The position numbers were made by a program, and so were the translations under genes. From an uncultured Chloroflexota bacterium (GTDB lineage: Bacteria; Chloroflexota; Anaerolineae; Aggregatilineales; Phototrophicaceae): 42,601 nucleotides of DNA. The stretch lies in NCBI GenBank assembly GCA_937927665.1, contig CALBRY010000216.1, positions 1 to 42,601 of the forward strand, given 5' to 3'. This document shows positions 8,396 to 16,495 of this stretch, one piece after another. The notes below the pieces were generated by a model, which searched no databases, had not been told where the DNA came from, and was given only the letters and a program-made list of their open reading frames with translations. The stretch's first letter is position 1. Every line of letters begins with the position of its first letter.

Positions 8396-9907
8396 TTACC
8401 TCGGTGGACCATCCATGAAATCAAACTGCGCCCGTGGAATCAGCACGATCCGCTGACCTTCTTCGACACCGCTCATGATCTGGCTCTGCGTCGTGCTTCG
8501 CAGTCCCAATTCGACCGGAATTTCTTCAAACACGCCGGGGGTGCTTTCAATCGTCACAAATGATTGTCCATTTGTACGGTCGATGCGGATAAATCGGTTT
8601 GGCACGATTAGCACATCCGCCAACGAATCTACGATAATCGTCGCGGTTGCACTCATTCCAAACCGGATAGGCGCATCGGTTGCACTAAGTGCCACCCGTA
8701 CCGGATAAGTCACCAGCGTTCCGATGATCGTCGGCGTCACCGCGACCCGCGTTACAGTACCGGTAATCTCGGTATCCGGCAGCGCATCCACGCGAAAAAC
8801 AACCGGCAAATCAGGCACAAGATCGATCACATCCGTCTCATCGATCGCCAAATCAATATACGAGGCGCTGTCATCAACCAACAGCGCGGCGGCGTTCTGC
8901 GTAGGCGGAAGTTCACCGACGGTTAGGTTCAATTGAGCGATCACGCCGTCAAATGGCGCGGTCAACACAAAGCGATTTAACCCCGCTTCGACTTGTGCAA
9001 CCGCGAGACGCGCTTGTGCAATTCCCGCCTCAGCGATTTGCAGATCGGTATCGGATGCGCCGTTTAAGAGTCGATCAAGGGCGACTTGTGCCGCAACCAT
9101 CGCCGCCTGTGCTTGCCCAATTCCGGCAATATCCCCCGGATTTGAAGCGGCGGCGGCATAATTCGCGTCCGCAATATCGACGCCATACGAGGCTTGATTC
9201 AGCCCGGCATTAAAACTATCCGCACTGATACCCGGCTGTGACGGGAATAAGCCATTCAGCGCGGCGTTGATTTCGTCGATAATATCCTGCGAAACTTCTG
9301 AACCATCCGGCAGCAGCCCGCTCACGTCTAACCCGAATCCGCTCGGTGCGCTGACCGAAATATCACGCTGAAGCTGTGCCTGCCATAAGCGATTTCGAGC
9401 GATTTCCGCTTGTAAGCGTGCAATTTCGGCAGCAGTCTCCGCGCTTGAGCCGGAATACGCTGCATACGCGGATGCTTCCGCCGTATCGAGCGCCGCTTCT
9501 GCTGCCGCGAGATCGACATCACGCGGCGCGGCGGTGATTGCCTCAAACGAGATCGTCTGCAAATCAAGCGCAAGCCGTGCTTCTTCGATCAGGCTTTCCA
9601 GTTCGGTTGTATCCAATCGCGCAATCACGTCACCTGCCGCCACACGATCACCTTCCGCGACGAGGATTTCGGCGACAGCGCCGCTTGCTTCAAATAGGAG
9701 CGCCACTTGACGCGCCGGTATCACTGCCCCGGTTGCGCTGATCGTCACGCTTAAATCGCCGCGTGTGATGGTCGTTTCATCGAGAATTTCCGACTCCGCA
9801 TCCGGTACGACTTCGCTGGAGCGGTTCAAGATCAAAAGCGCGATCACCCCTATGATGATGGCAATCACCATCAGGTTGATGAACGCGCGGAATAGTCGTT
9901 TTAGCAT
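8396..9907 (-). CDS. Membrane-fusion (HlyD/MacA-like) adaptor protein, second of two
   Basis: A 503-residue protein with one N-terminal membrane anchor (about 13-29, VIAIIIGVIALLILN). A first half-lipoyl segment follows (VTISATGAVIPARQVALLFEASG, with VAEGDRVAAGDVIARLD), then a long Ala/Gln-rich coiled coil (about 105-300). The second lipoyl half is FVLTAPFDGVIAQLNLTVGE, and beta-barrel domains finish it. This is the periplasmic-adaptor architecture used by MacB-type exporters; in single-membrane bacteria (compare YknX of Bacillus) it acts on the outer face without an outer-membrane channel. The coiled coil is unusually long and holds a Gly/Ser/Pro-rich insertion (about 195-240). It starts 3 bases after the other adaptor gene. 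Confidence 0.9.
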   Translation of the reverse strand: MLKRLFRAFINLMVIAIIIGVIALLILNRSSEVVPDAESEILDETTITRGDLSVTISATGAVIPARQVALLFEASGAVAEILVAEGDRVAAGDVIARLDTTELESLIEEARLALDLQTISFEAITAAPRDVDLAAAEAALDTAEASAYAAYSGSSAETAAEIARLQAEIARNRLWQAQLQRDISVSAPSGFGLDVSGLLPDGSEVSQDIIDEINAALNGLFPSQPGISADSFNAGLNQASYGVDIADANYAAAASNPGDIAGIGQAQAAMVAAQVALDRLLNGASDTDLQIAEAGIAQARLAVAQVEAGLNRFVLTAPFDGVIAQLNLTVGELPPTQNAAALLVDDSASYIDLAIDETDVIDLVPDLPVVFRVDALPDTEITGTVTRVAVTPTIIGTLVTYPVRVALSATDAPIRFGMSATATIIVDSLADVLIVPNRFIRIDRTNGQSFVTIESTPGVFEEIPVELGLRSTTQSQIMSGVEEGQRIVLIPRAQFDFMDGPPR

Positions 9908-9910
9908 CTA

Positions 9911-11293
9911 TCAGCCTCCAAAGATACTCAGGCTGTCACCCGCCAGATCAACGCCGACAACCGCGCCTTCCGGCACGCCGCCTGTAATTTCGCTGACCTC
10001 TTCCCCTTGCAAGCCGAGCGTTACTTCGACTTCCTCAAGCTGCCCTGCCGCGTTGACCACGCTCACGAACGCGAGATTATTCGTACGGTCAAGCCGGATA
10101 TACAGGTTCGGCACGATCAGCACATTTTCGCGCCGATCCACCACAACCGCCGCTTCCGCCGTCATTCCGGCACGCACACGCGGATCATCTGCCTGTTCGA
10201 GCAGCACGCGCACATCGTAGCTGACGATTCCCGCATCGCTGCTGCTGATCAGCGCGATTTGTTCCAGTACTGCCGGAAAATCGACCCCCGGCAGCGCATC
10301 CAGCGAGACACGCGCCGTCATGCCTTCCCGAACCTGACGAATATCGATCTCGTCTACCTGCACAATGAGCCGCAGCGGATCGATATCGTTGATCGTAAGC
10401 GCGGGCAGTCCTGGCGCGGCAATGGCACCAACTTCGATTGTTTGCGCCGAAATGAACCCGTCGAACGGCGCGGTGATCTGCATCCGATCGAGCGCTTGCT
10501 GTGCTTGTTCAAGATTCAACTGTGCTTGAGCGATCTGTGCTTCGGCACGATCGATTTCTACCTGAGTCGCACCTGCCTGCAAGCGTTCGAGTTCAAGCTG
10601 TGCTTGTTCAAGGCGCGCATATGCCGCACCAAGCTGTCCTGTGGTTCCGGTTCGCAGTGATTCAAGCTGCATGCGCGCGATTTCGGCATTGAAGCTCGCC
10701 TCGCCTACACGCGCATCGAGCAACGCATAGGCAGCATCAGATTGACCGCCGGAAGCCGTCGCCCGCGCTTGTACTGCATCGGCGACCGCCTGCTGGGCGG
10801 CTTGATAAGCGAGTTCAGCGGCTCGAATATCTTCAGGCGTGACCGCATTCGCGACCGCCGCGACTGCCGCTTCTGCCGCCTCGACATTTGCCTCCGCGAT
10901 TTGAATTTGCCCCGCGTCCGGTCCTTCTAACAGCCGATCCCGCTGAATTACTGCTAGATCGACCGCAAGCTGTGCCTGTTCGACGGCGATCCGCTGGGTT
11001 TCGTCAATTTGCCGCGCCAACACATCCCCGGCAAGCACGTAATCGCCTACCTGAAAATAGACATCCTGCACCCGCCCCGGCGTGGTGAAGCTCAGGCTTG
11101 CCGATTGATCCGCCTCAATCGTGCCAAGCGCGGTAACGGTGACTTCAACAATGCCGCGTTGGACGACGGTCGTCTGAAGTTCGGTTACGGTCGTTTCCTG
11201 ATCTGCCTGCCGATTGGCGCGCACACCGAATGCGATCACCGGAATGAGCAGCATCAGCAAAAAGAGAACAATGATTGAACGACGGACACGCAT
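9911..11293 (-). CDS. Membrane-fusion (HlyD/MacA-like) adaptor protein, first of two
   Basis: A protein of about 460 residues. The N-terminal signal-anchor is RSIIVLFLLMLLIPVIAFGV. The lipoyl half VTVTALGTIEADQSASLSFTTPG is followed by VGDYVLAGDVLARQ, an Ala/Gln/Glu-rich coiled coil (about 85-275), lipoyl half MQITAPFDGFISAQTIEVG, then barrel domains ending with VPEGAVVGVDL. The frame is open to 11341; I prefer ATG 11291-11293 because it places the basic residues directly before the membrane segment and has GGGGAAA upstream. It is the first gene of the exporter operon and is transcribed away from rex. Having two different adaptors suggests a mixed ring around the permease pair. Confidence 0.9.
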   Translation of the reverse strand: MRVRRSIIVLFLLMLLIPVIAFGVRANRQADQETTVTELQTTVVQRGIVEVTVTALGTIEADQSASLSFTTPGRVQDVYFQVGDYVLAGDVLARQIDETQRIAVEQAQLAVDLAVIQRDRLLEGPDAGQIQIAEANVEAAEAAVAAVANAVTPEDIRAAELAYQAAQQAVADAVQARATASGGQSDAAYALLDARVGEASFNAEIARMQLESLRTGTTGQLGAAYARLEQAQLELERLQAGATQVEIDRAEAQIAQAQLNLEQAQQALDRMQITAPFDGFISAQTIEVGAIAAPGLPALTINDIDPLRLIVQVDEIDIRQVREGMTARVSLDALPGVDFPAVLEQIALISSSDAGIVSYDVRVLLEQADDPRVRAGMTAEAAVVVDRRENVLIVPNLYIRLDRTNNLAFVSVVNAAGQLEEVEVTLGLQGEEVSEITGGVPEGAVVGVDLAGDSLSIFGG

Positions 11294-11429
11294 TCTGTTT
11301 CCCCGTAGCGCTTTTCGTGATCTTATAGTAACTGCATCCACACATCTTTACGGTAATGGCGTGGTAAGTGTTTCATGGGTACTTCGTGAACACCTCTCTA
11401 GCGCCTTCGGAAGGATAATGGTAAGATGC

Positions 11430-11447
11430 GTGTGGGATTCTTCACAA
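11430..11447. promoter_or_regulatory. Candidate Rex operator upstream of rex
   Basis: The 18-base sequence GTGTGGGATTCTTCACAA compares with the well-known Rex consensus TTGTGA-N6-TCACAA: the right half matches 6 of 6 and the left half 4 of 6. It ends 51 bases before the rex start codon, in the region shared with the divergent exporter operon. Rex commonly represses its own gene when NADH is high. Confidence 0.55.
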
Positions 11448-11498
11448 TTGTAATGATCAGATCATCGTCTTTACGGCTGCTCCAAGGAAAACCGCCTC

Positions 11499-12119
11499 AT
11501 GTCGTCTAATGACATCCCCGATATTGTGATAAGCCGTCTTCCGGTCTATCTGCGCGCATTGGAACGGCTGGCGCAAGAGGGTCATGAAGTCACATCTTCA
11601 CATGAACTGGGCAAGCGGCTTGGTATAAGTTCCGCGCAGATTCGCAAAGACCTGTCGCATTTTGGCGGATTCGGCAAGCAGGGTACGGGCTATCGCATCG
11701 CGTTTCTGCGCGAACAGCTCCGTCAGGTGCTGAAGGTCGAACGCGATTGGGAAATCGCGCTGATCGGCGCGGGTGATCTGGGCAGCGCAGTTGCCCGGTA
11801 TCGCGGCTTTGCCGAACGCGGTTTTCATGTCACAAGCGTGTTTGACAGCTCACCGGAAAAGGTCGGGCGGCATATCGGCAGCTTTAAGATTCAAGCTATC
11901 GATGAAGCGCCGCAGATCATCCGCCAGCGCGGGATCAAGATCGCGATGATCGCCGTTCCTGCCGAAAAAGCGCAGGAAGTCGCCGATATGGTCATCGCTG
12001 CCGGGGTCAAGGCAATCTTGAACTACGCGCCGATTAATCTGAATGTGCCGCCGGATGTCCATGTGCAGTACATCGACCCGGTGCTGCATCTTCAGCGGAT
12101 GACGTACTACCTAACCTGA
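11499..12119 (+). CDS. rex: Redox-sensing transcriptional repressor Rex
   Basis: A 206-residue protein. The N-terminal winged-helix domain begins IPDIVISRLPVYLRALE and carries the recognition region ISSAQIRKDLSHFGGFGKQGTGY (about 43-65). The C-terminal Rossmann domain has GAGDLG at 90-95 for NAD(H) binding. The C-terminal helix that swaps between subunits ends the protein. Rex binds DNA when NAD+ is high and leaves when NADH rises. The start has AAGGA 10 bases upstream, and a Rex-operator-like site lies at 11430-11447. It is the only plus-strand gene in the first 22 kb. Its last 13 bases overlap the end of mreB on the other strand. Confidence 0.96.
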   Translation: MSSNDIPDIVISRLPVYLRALERLAQEGHEVTSSHELGKRLGISSAQIRKDLSHFGGFGKQGTGYRIAFLREQLRQVLKVERDWEIALIGAGDLGSAVARYRGFAERGFHVTSVFDSSPEKVGRHIGSFKIQAIDEAPQIIRQRGIKIAMIAVPAEKAQEVADMVIAAGVKAILNYAPINLNVPPDVHVQYIDPVLHLQRMTYYLT

Positions 12120-13123
12120 CCTAATCTAAGCTGCATCAGCATCGACGGATCATTGAGTGCGCGTCCTGCGCCCACTGCCGCCGCGATCATCGCGTTATCA
12201 GCGCGGTATACCGGAACGCCTGTCTCTCGTGTCAGGTATTGGTCAATGCCGCGCAGAAGCGCGCCACCGCCTGTCAACACAATTCCACGATCGATAATGT
12301 CTGATGCGAGTTCCGGCGGCGTATTCGACAACACACGCTTCACCACATCGCTGATTTCGCGCAAAGGTTCTTGAATCGCTTCGACAACTTCGCTGGTGGC
12401 GATTGCGATCGTGCGCGGCATCCCGCTCACGTTATCGCGCCCCTGCACATCCATGCTCGTCTCTTCGACACCGGTCACCGCCGCGCCTACCTGAATCTTG
12501 ACGGATTCGGCGGTTGGCTGACCGATGCTCAGGTTGTACTTGCGCCGCACGTATGCGATCAAGGCGTCATCGATGCGTAACCCGCCGATTCGCCCACTTT
12601 CGGCGCGCACAATCGTATTCATGGTCAAGACCGCCGCTTCGGTGATTCCGCCGCCGATATTGACGATCATATCACCGGCGGGTGTGCCCACCGGCAGCCC
12701 TGCACCGAGCGCCGCCGCCAGCGGTTCAGCGATCAAATACACGCGGCTTGCGCCCGCATCGAGCGCGACTTCGTGGGCGGCTTTACGCTCCACACTGTTT
12801 GCGCCGAACGGAATAGTCATCATCACATGCGGCTTGAAAAAGCGCATGCGCCCGCCTACCTGACCGAAGAAGCGCTCTAACATCACAACCGTTACGTCGT
12901 AGTCGGCGATCACCCCATTTTGAAGCGGACGCACGATTTGAATGTTCTCGTCGTCCACCTTACCAAGCATCTCACGTGCAGGTTGACCGATCTCGACCAC
13001 CTGATCCGGTTCTACTGTGAGCGCTACCAACGACGGTTCACGCAGAACGATCTGTTCATTTTCATAGATCAAGCAGTTGATCGTTCCGAGATCGACGCCG
13101 AATCGTTTCTGGAAAAGTCCCAT
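12107..13123 (-). CDS. mreB: Rod shape-determining protein, MreB/Mbl family
   Basis: A 338-residue bacterial actin. Phosphate-1 motif GVDLGTINCLIYEN is near the N-terminus, with MMTIPFGANSVERKA and EPLAAALGAGLPVG in the middle and the adenosine motif IVLTGGGALLRGIDQYL near the C-terminus. It polymerises under the membrane and guides cell-wall synthesis. Phosphate-2 reads MIVNIGGGITEAAVL, where many MreBs have DIGGGT(T/S)E. The start at ATG 13121-13123 is preferred over an upstream in-frame codon because an extended -10 promoter (13169-13177) would otherwise lie too close. mreC/mreD do not follow. The stop overlaps convergent rex by 13 bases. Confidence 0.95.
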   Translation of the reverse strand: MGLFQKRFGVDLGTINCLIYENEQIVLREPSLVALTVEPDQVVEIGQPAREMLGKVDDENIQIVRPLQNGVIADYDVTVVMLERFFGQVGGRMRFFKPHVMMTIPFGANSVERKAAHEVALDAGASRVYLIAEPLAAALGAGLPVGTPAGDMIVNIGGGITEAAVLTMNTIVRAESGRIGGLRIDDALIAYVRRKYNLSIGQPTAESVKIQVGAAVTGVEETSMDVQGRDNVSGMPRTIAIATSEVVEAIQEPLREISDVVKRVLSNTPPELASDIIDRGIVLTGGGALLRGIDQYLTRETGVPVYRADNAMIAAAVGAGRALNDPSMLMQLRLGQVR

Positions 13124-13168
13124 ATTTGCTCTCGAAAGGCAGCGCCTTCTGGCGTATACACGGCGGGG

Positions 13169-13177
13169 ATTATAACA
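13169..13177 (-). promoter_or_regulatory. Extended -10 promoter for mreB
   Basis: On the minus strand TGTTATAAT gives a perfect TATAAT with the TG of an extended -10 element. It lies about 46 bases before the mreB ATG. A convincing -35 is absent (only T-rich sequence), which is usual for extended -10 promoters. Confidence 0.65.
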
Positions 13178-13190
13178 CAATCAGCGGGCA

Positions 13191-13221
13191 CAAAAACGAA
13201 GGGGCAGCTTTTCGCGCCCCT
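13191..13221 (-). terminator. Intrinsic terminator of the F1 ATPase operon
   Basis: An inverted repeat, AGGGGC at 13200-13205 and GCCCCT at 13216-13221, has a 10-base loop. On the minus strand the stem is followed by TCGTTTTTG, a typical T tract. It lies 30 bases past the atpC stop and just upstream of the mreB promoter. Confidence 0.75.
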
Positions 13222-13250
13222 CCGTCTGTGCTGCGATAACCCGACGAAGG

Positions 13251-13709
13251 TTATTCGTCGTCCTTCTCGCGTTCTTCGATGATACGCATCACCTGTGAAC
13301 CGCGCGTTTGAATCTTGCGCTGGATTCGCAGCGCCAATTCGGCACGACGGAGCGCGAGTGTCGCTTCGCGGTTGAGTTCCGCAGGGACGCCTTCTTTGAC
13401 CATTTCGGCAGCGCGTGCGCGTGCCTGTTCGGCGGCTGTGACATCAATGTCATAGGATGATTCGGCTAAGTCCGCCAGAACAACAACTTTATCCGGGCGC
13501 ACGTCGACCACACCGCCGTAAATGGCGAAGCGTTCTTCGGCGCGCCCCTTGCGGACGACGAGTTCCCCAAAGCCGAGTGTGGTGAGGACAGGTGCGTGAC
13601 GCGGCAGCACACCCATCTCCCCTTCAGCGGCAGGGATCAACACCATGTCCGCTTCCGGCTCGCTGAATACGAGCCGTTCTTGCGTGACGATTTCGACCGC
13701 AATTGGCAT
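13251..13709 (-). CDS. atpC: F1F0 ATP synthase epsilon subunit
   Basis: A 152-residue protein. The N-terminal beta-sandwich domain starts IAVEIVTQERLVFSEPEADMV, with the family motif AAEGEMGVLPRHAPVLTTL. The C-terminal two-helix domain includes the Ala/Glu/Arg-rich AEQARARAAEMV and RRAELALRIQRK segments. Epsilon sits on the central stalk and its C-terminal helices can block rotation and ATP hydrolysis. It follows atpD by 11 bases with AAGG as ribosome site. It is the last gene of the F1 cluster, followed by a terminator. The C-terminus runs about 15 residues past the usual end with a highly charged tail (EEREKDDE). Confidence 0.95.
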   Translation of the reverse strand: MPIAVEIVTQERLVFSEPEADMVLIPAAEGEMGVLPRHAPVLTTLGFGELVVRKGRAEERFAIYGGVVDVRPDKVVVLADLAESSYDIDVTAAEQARARAAEMVKEGVPAELNREATLALRRAELALRIQRKIQTRGSQVMRIIEEREKDDE

Positions 13710-13720
13710 AATGATTCGCC

Positions 13721-15127
13721 TTACTGCTGCGCCTGAGCTTCATTGTAGCGCTGGAGCACGTCCTCAATCGGACCCGCCATGTAGAACAACTGCTCCGAGA
13801 TGTGATCGACTTCGCCATCGAGGATCATACGGAAACCGCGCACGGTATCCTTGATCTTGACATAGCGACCTTCACGACCCGTAAACTGCTGCGCCACATA
13901 CATCGGCTGCGAAAGGAACTGCTCGATCTTGCGTGCGCGCGAAACCAGCAGCTTGTCATCGTCGCTCAATTCGTCGATACCGAGAATGGCGATGATGTCC
14001 TGCAAGTCCTTATAGCGCTGGAGCACCTGCTGAACTTCGCGGGCGGTGCGATAGTGATCTTCACCCACCACCAGCGGGTCGAGAATCTTGCTCGTGCTGG
14101 CAAGCGGATCAACTGCCGGGAAAATACCACGCGCGGCAATCGAGCGCTCACGGGCGATCGTTCCGTCGAGGTGAGTGAACACCGCGACCGGAGCGGGGTC
14201 GGAATAGTCGTCGGCGGGCACGTAAACCGCCTGCATCGACGTGATCGATCCCGTCGTGGTTGACGTAATACGTTCCTGAAGCTGACCCATTTCCTCAGCC
14301 AATGTCGGCTGATAACCGACCGCCGAAGGCATACGACCGAGGAGCGCCGATACTTCGGCACCCGCCAGCGAGTAGCGGAAAATGTTATCGATGAACAGCA
14401 GCACATCGCGCCCTTCATCACGGAAGTGTTCCGCCATCGCCAGACCGCTCAAGGCGACGCGGAGACGCACACCGGGCGGCTCGTTCATCTGACCGAACAC
14501 CATCGCGAGTTTATCCAGCACGCCTGCTTCTTGCATTTCGTGATAGAGCGCCGTGCCTTCACGGGTGCGTTCACCAACGCCCGCGAACACCGACAAACCG
14601 CTGTGCTGGGTCGCGATCGAGTTGATCAATTCCTGAATGGTTACGGTTTTGCCGACACCTGCGCCGCCGAAAATACCCGTCTTGCCGCCTTTTGTCATCG
14701 GTGCGATCAGGTCAATAACCTTCATGCCCGTTTCAAAGACTTCAATATGAGTCGTTTGTTCTTCAAAGTTTGGCGCGCTGGCGTGGATCGGACGGCGGGG
14801 CGAATCCGCCGGGACTTCTTCACCGAGGTCAATCGGGCGACCGAGCACGTTAAACACGCGCCCAAGCGATGCCATACCGACCGGAACCATAATCGATGCG
14901 CCAGTCGCGTAAGCAGGAACGCCGCGACGCAAGCCGTCGGTCGTGTCCATCGCTACCGTGCGAACCGTGCTGTTGCCTAATTGAAGCTGGACTTCCAGAA
15001 TTAAATCCTCGTTGCCTTCACGCGGCACGCGGATCGCTTCAAACAATTCCGGCAGAGCCGAGCCGGGGAACTCTACGTCCACCACAGCACCCAGCACCTG
15101 CGAAACACGTCCCTGAACTTCTGCCAT
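13721..15127 (-). CDS. atpD: F1F0 ATP synthase beta subunit
   Basis: A 468-residue catalytic subunit. The P-loop is GGAGVGKT, the catalytic Glu lies in VGERTREGTALYHEM, Walker B is DVLLFIDNIFRY, the DELSDDD motif is in the C-terminal domain, and the adenine-binding region follows SRARKIEQFLSQPMYVAQQFTG. It forms the three ATP-making sites of F1 with alpha. Length and motifs are standard. It is separated from atpG by 51 bases that contain a stable hairpin, the largest gap inside the cluster; the other junctions are 27 and 11 bases. Confidence 0.98.
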   Translation of the reverse strand: MAEVQGRVSQVLGAVVDVEFPGSALPELFEAIRVPREGNEDLILEVQLQLGNSTVRTVAMDTTDGLRRGVPAYATGASIMVPVGMASLGRVFNVLGRPIDLGEEVPADSPRRPIHASAPNFEEQTTHIEVFETGMKVIDLIAPMTKGGKTGIFGGAGVGKTVTIQELINSIATQHSGLSVFAGVGERTREGTALYHEMQEAGVLDKLAMVFGQMNEPPGVRLRVALSGLAMAEHFRDEGRDVLLFIDNIFRYSLAGAEVSALLGRMPSAVGYQPTLAEEMGQLQERITSTTTGSITSMQAVYVPADDYSDPAPVAVFTHLDGTIARERSIAARGIFPAVDPLASTSKILDPLVVGEDHYRTAREVQQVLQRYKDLQDIIAILGIDELSDDDKLLVSRARKIEQFLSQPMYVAQQFTGREGRYVKIKDTVRGFRMILDGEVDHISEQLFYMAGPIEDVLQRYNEAQAQQ

Positions 15128-15161
15128 TCTCGTGATTCTCCCTGTTAGCTCGTCTGGTCGG

Positions 15162-15179
15162 GGCGTGATTCGTCACGCC
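15162..15179 (-). promoter_or_regulatory. Tetraloop hairpin between atpG and atpD
   Basis: A perfect 7-bp stem, GGCGTGA/TCACGCC, closes a 4-base loop (CGAA on the transcript). It begins at the atpG stop codon. No T tract follows, so it is unlikely to terminate. It could protect or mark the mRNA so that atpD is made in excess of atpG (beta and gamma are needed 3:1). Confidence 0.5.
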
Positions 15180-16468
15180 TACTGTTCGCGCCCTGCGTTT
15201 AACTGATCTTGATACGCCTTCAACCCATCCCAATCGCCGCGCGCGGCAAATTCTGCTTGCCGTGCCCACGTCGGCAGGCTGGGTGAAAAGTTCATGCCCG
15301 CATTCTGGATTGCCGCCCGCAGTTCGCTTTCGCTGGCAGCAGCGACCTTATCAAAGGTGTCAATTCCGGCAGCTTTTAGCGCCGCTGACATCTTCTTGCC
15401 GATCCCTTCGAGCTTGGTCAGATCGTCGGTTTTTTCTGCGACAGCAATTTGCGCTGCGCCGCCCACCTGCTCCGTTTTGACCGGAGTCGCAGGCTTCACG
15501 CGCGGCTGTTCAGCGATTGCCAAACGATGCGCCTGAAGAATTTGTTCGGCTTCTGCATCAATGCTCGCCTGAAGCGCCTGAGCGCCGCCAACGATATCCA
15601 GAATTTCGTTGGTGATGCCCGCCTGACGCGCTTTGTTGTACACGAGCGTCAAATCTTCGATCAATCCGGCGGCGTTGTCGCTGGCGTTACGCATGGCGAC
15701 CATACGCGCTGAATGTTCACTCGCCTGACTTTCGAGCAGCGCTTGATAAAGCTGAAGCTGCGTAAAACGCGGGACAATTTCATCAAGAATGGCGGCGGGG
15801 TTCGGCTCATACTCGTAATCGCGTCCGCCGGTGCTGACCTGCGGCGCGTTCTTGATGTATTCTGCAGCTACTTGATCGCTCGTTTGATACGGGATCAGCG
15901 GCAGCAAGCGCGACACCACCGGGCGCTGAGTGAGCGTATTGACATAATCGGTATACGCGACAAACACTTCGTCCACGTTCCCCGATAGAAATTCATCCAT
16001 CACGATACGGGCAATCGGCATGATCGTCGCCAGCGTCGGCTCTTGCGAAATATCGCTAAATTCCGCCGCCAATGGCTGACCCGCACGGATGAGCGAATCG
16101 CGTCCTTTGCGACCGACCGCAACCCATTCGACCGGCATTTTTAGCCGTTCAGCAAAACGGCGCGCTACGCGGATGATATTGGTATTAAACGCGCCCGCCA
16201 GACCGCGATCGGATGTCACCAACACGATCTTGATCTTGCGGACTTCGTCACGCGGGGTCAGCAGCGGATGGAGCGCCGCCCCTTGCCCGCCCGCATTCTG
16301 CACATTCAGCAGGATTTCCCACGCTTTTTCAGCAAAAGCGCGGCTGGCAAGCACACGCGCTTGCGCCCGGCGAACTCTGGAAGCGGACGACGCCTCTAGA
16401 GCGCGGGTGATCTGCGCGATGTTCTTGACACTGCGAATGCGCTTGCGAATCTCTCTCGTCGATGCCAT
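15179..16468 (-). CDS. atpG: F1F0 ATP synthase gamma subunit with C-terminal helix-hairpin-helix extension
   Basis: A 429-residue protein; gamma is normally about 285-300. Residues 1-299 are a normal gamma: N-terminal coiled-coil helix STREIRKRIRSVKNIAQITRA, Rossmann-like core with LVTSDRGLAGAFNTN (84-97), and C-terminal helix LTLVYNKARQAGITNEILDIV. Beyond it come a linker (300-345, Pro/Lys-rich around 322-332), a helix-hairpin-helix module (LTKLEGIGKKMSAALKAAGI at 350-369 and the helices after it) and a tail rich in Trp/Ala/Gln (to 429). No frameshift or internal stop separates the parts. In known F1 structures the gamma C-terminus lies inside the alpha3-beta3 ring, so the added domain must exit at the crown. 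It follows atpA by 27 bases. Confidence 0.95.
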   Translation of the reverse strand: MASTREIRKRIRSVKNIAQITRALEASSASRVRRAQARVLASRAFAEKAWEILLNVQNAGGQGAALHPLLTPRDEVRKIKIVLVTSDRGLAGAFNTNIIRVARRFAERLKMPVEWVAVGRKGRDSLIRAGQPLAAEFSDISQEPTLATIMPIARIVMDEFLSGNVDEVFVAYTDYVNTLTQRPVVSRLLPLIPYQTSDQVAAEYIKNAPQVSTGGRDYEYEPNPAAILDEIVPRFTQLQLYQALLESQASEHSARMVAMRNASDNAAGLIEDLTLVYNKARQAGITNEILDIVGGAQALQASIDAEAEQILQAHRLAIAEQPRVKPATPVKTEQVGGAAQIAVAEKTDDLTKLEGIGKKMSAALKAAGIDTFDKVAAASESELRAAIQNAGMNFSPSLPTWARQAEFAARGDWDGLKAYQDQLNAGREQ

Positions 16469-16495
16469 GAGGGTGTCCCCTTTTCTCTGCGGGAC

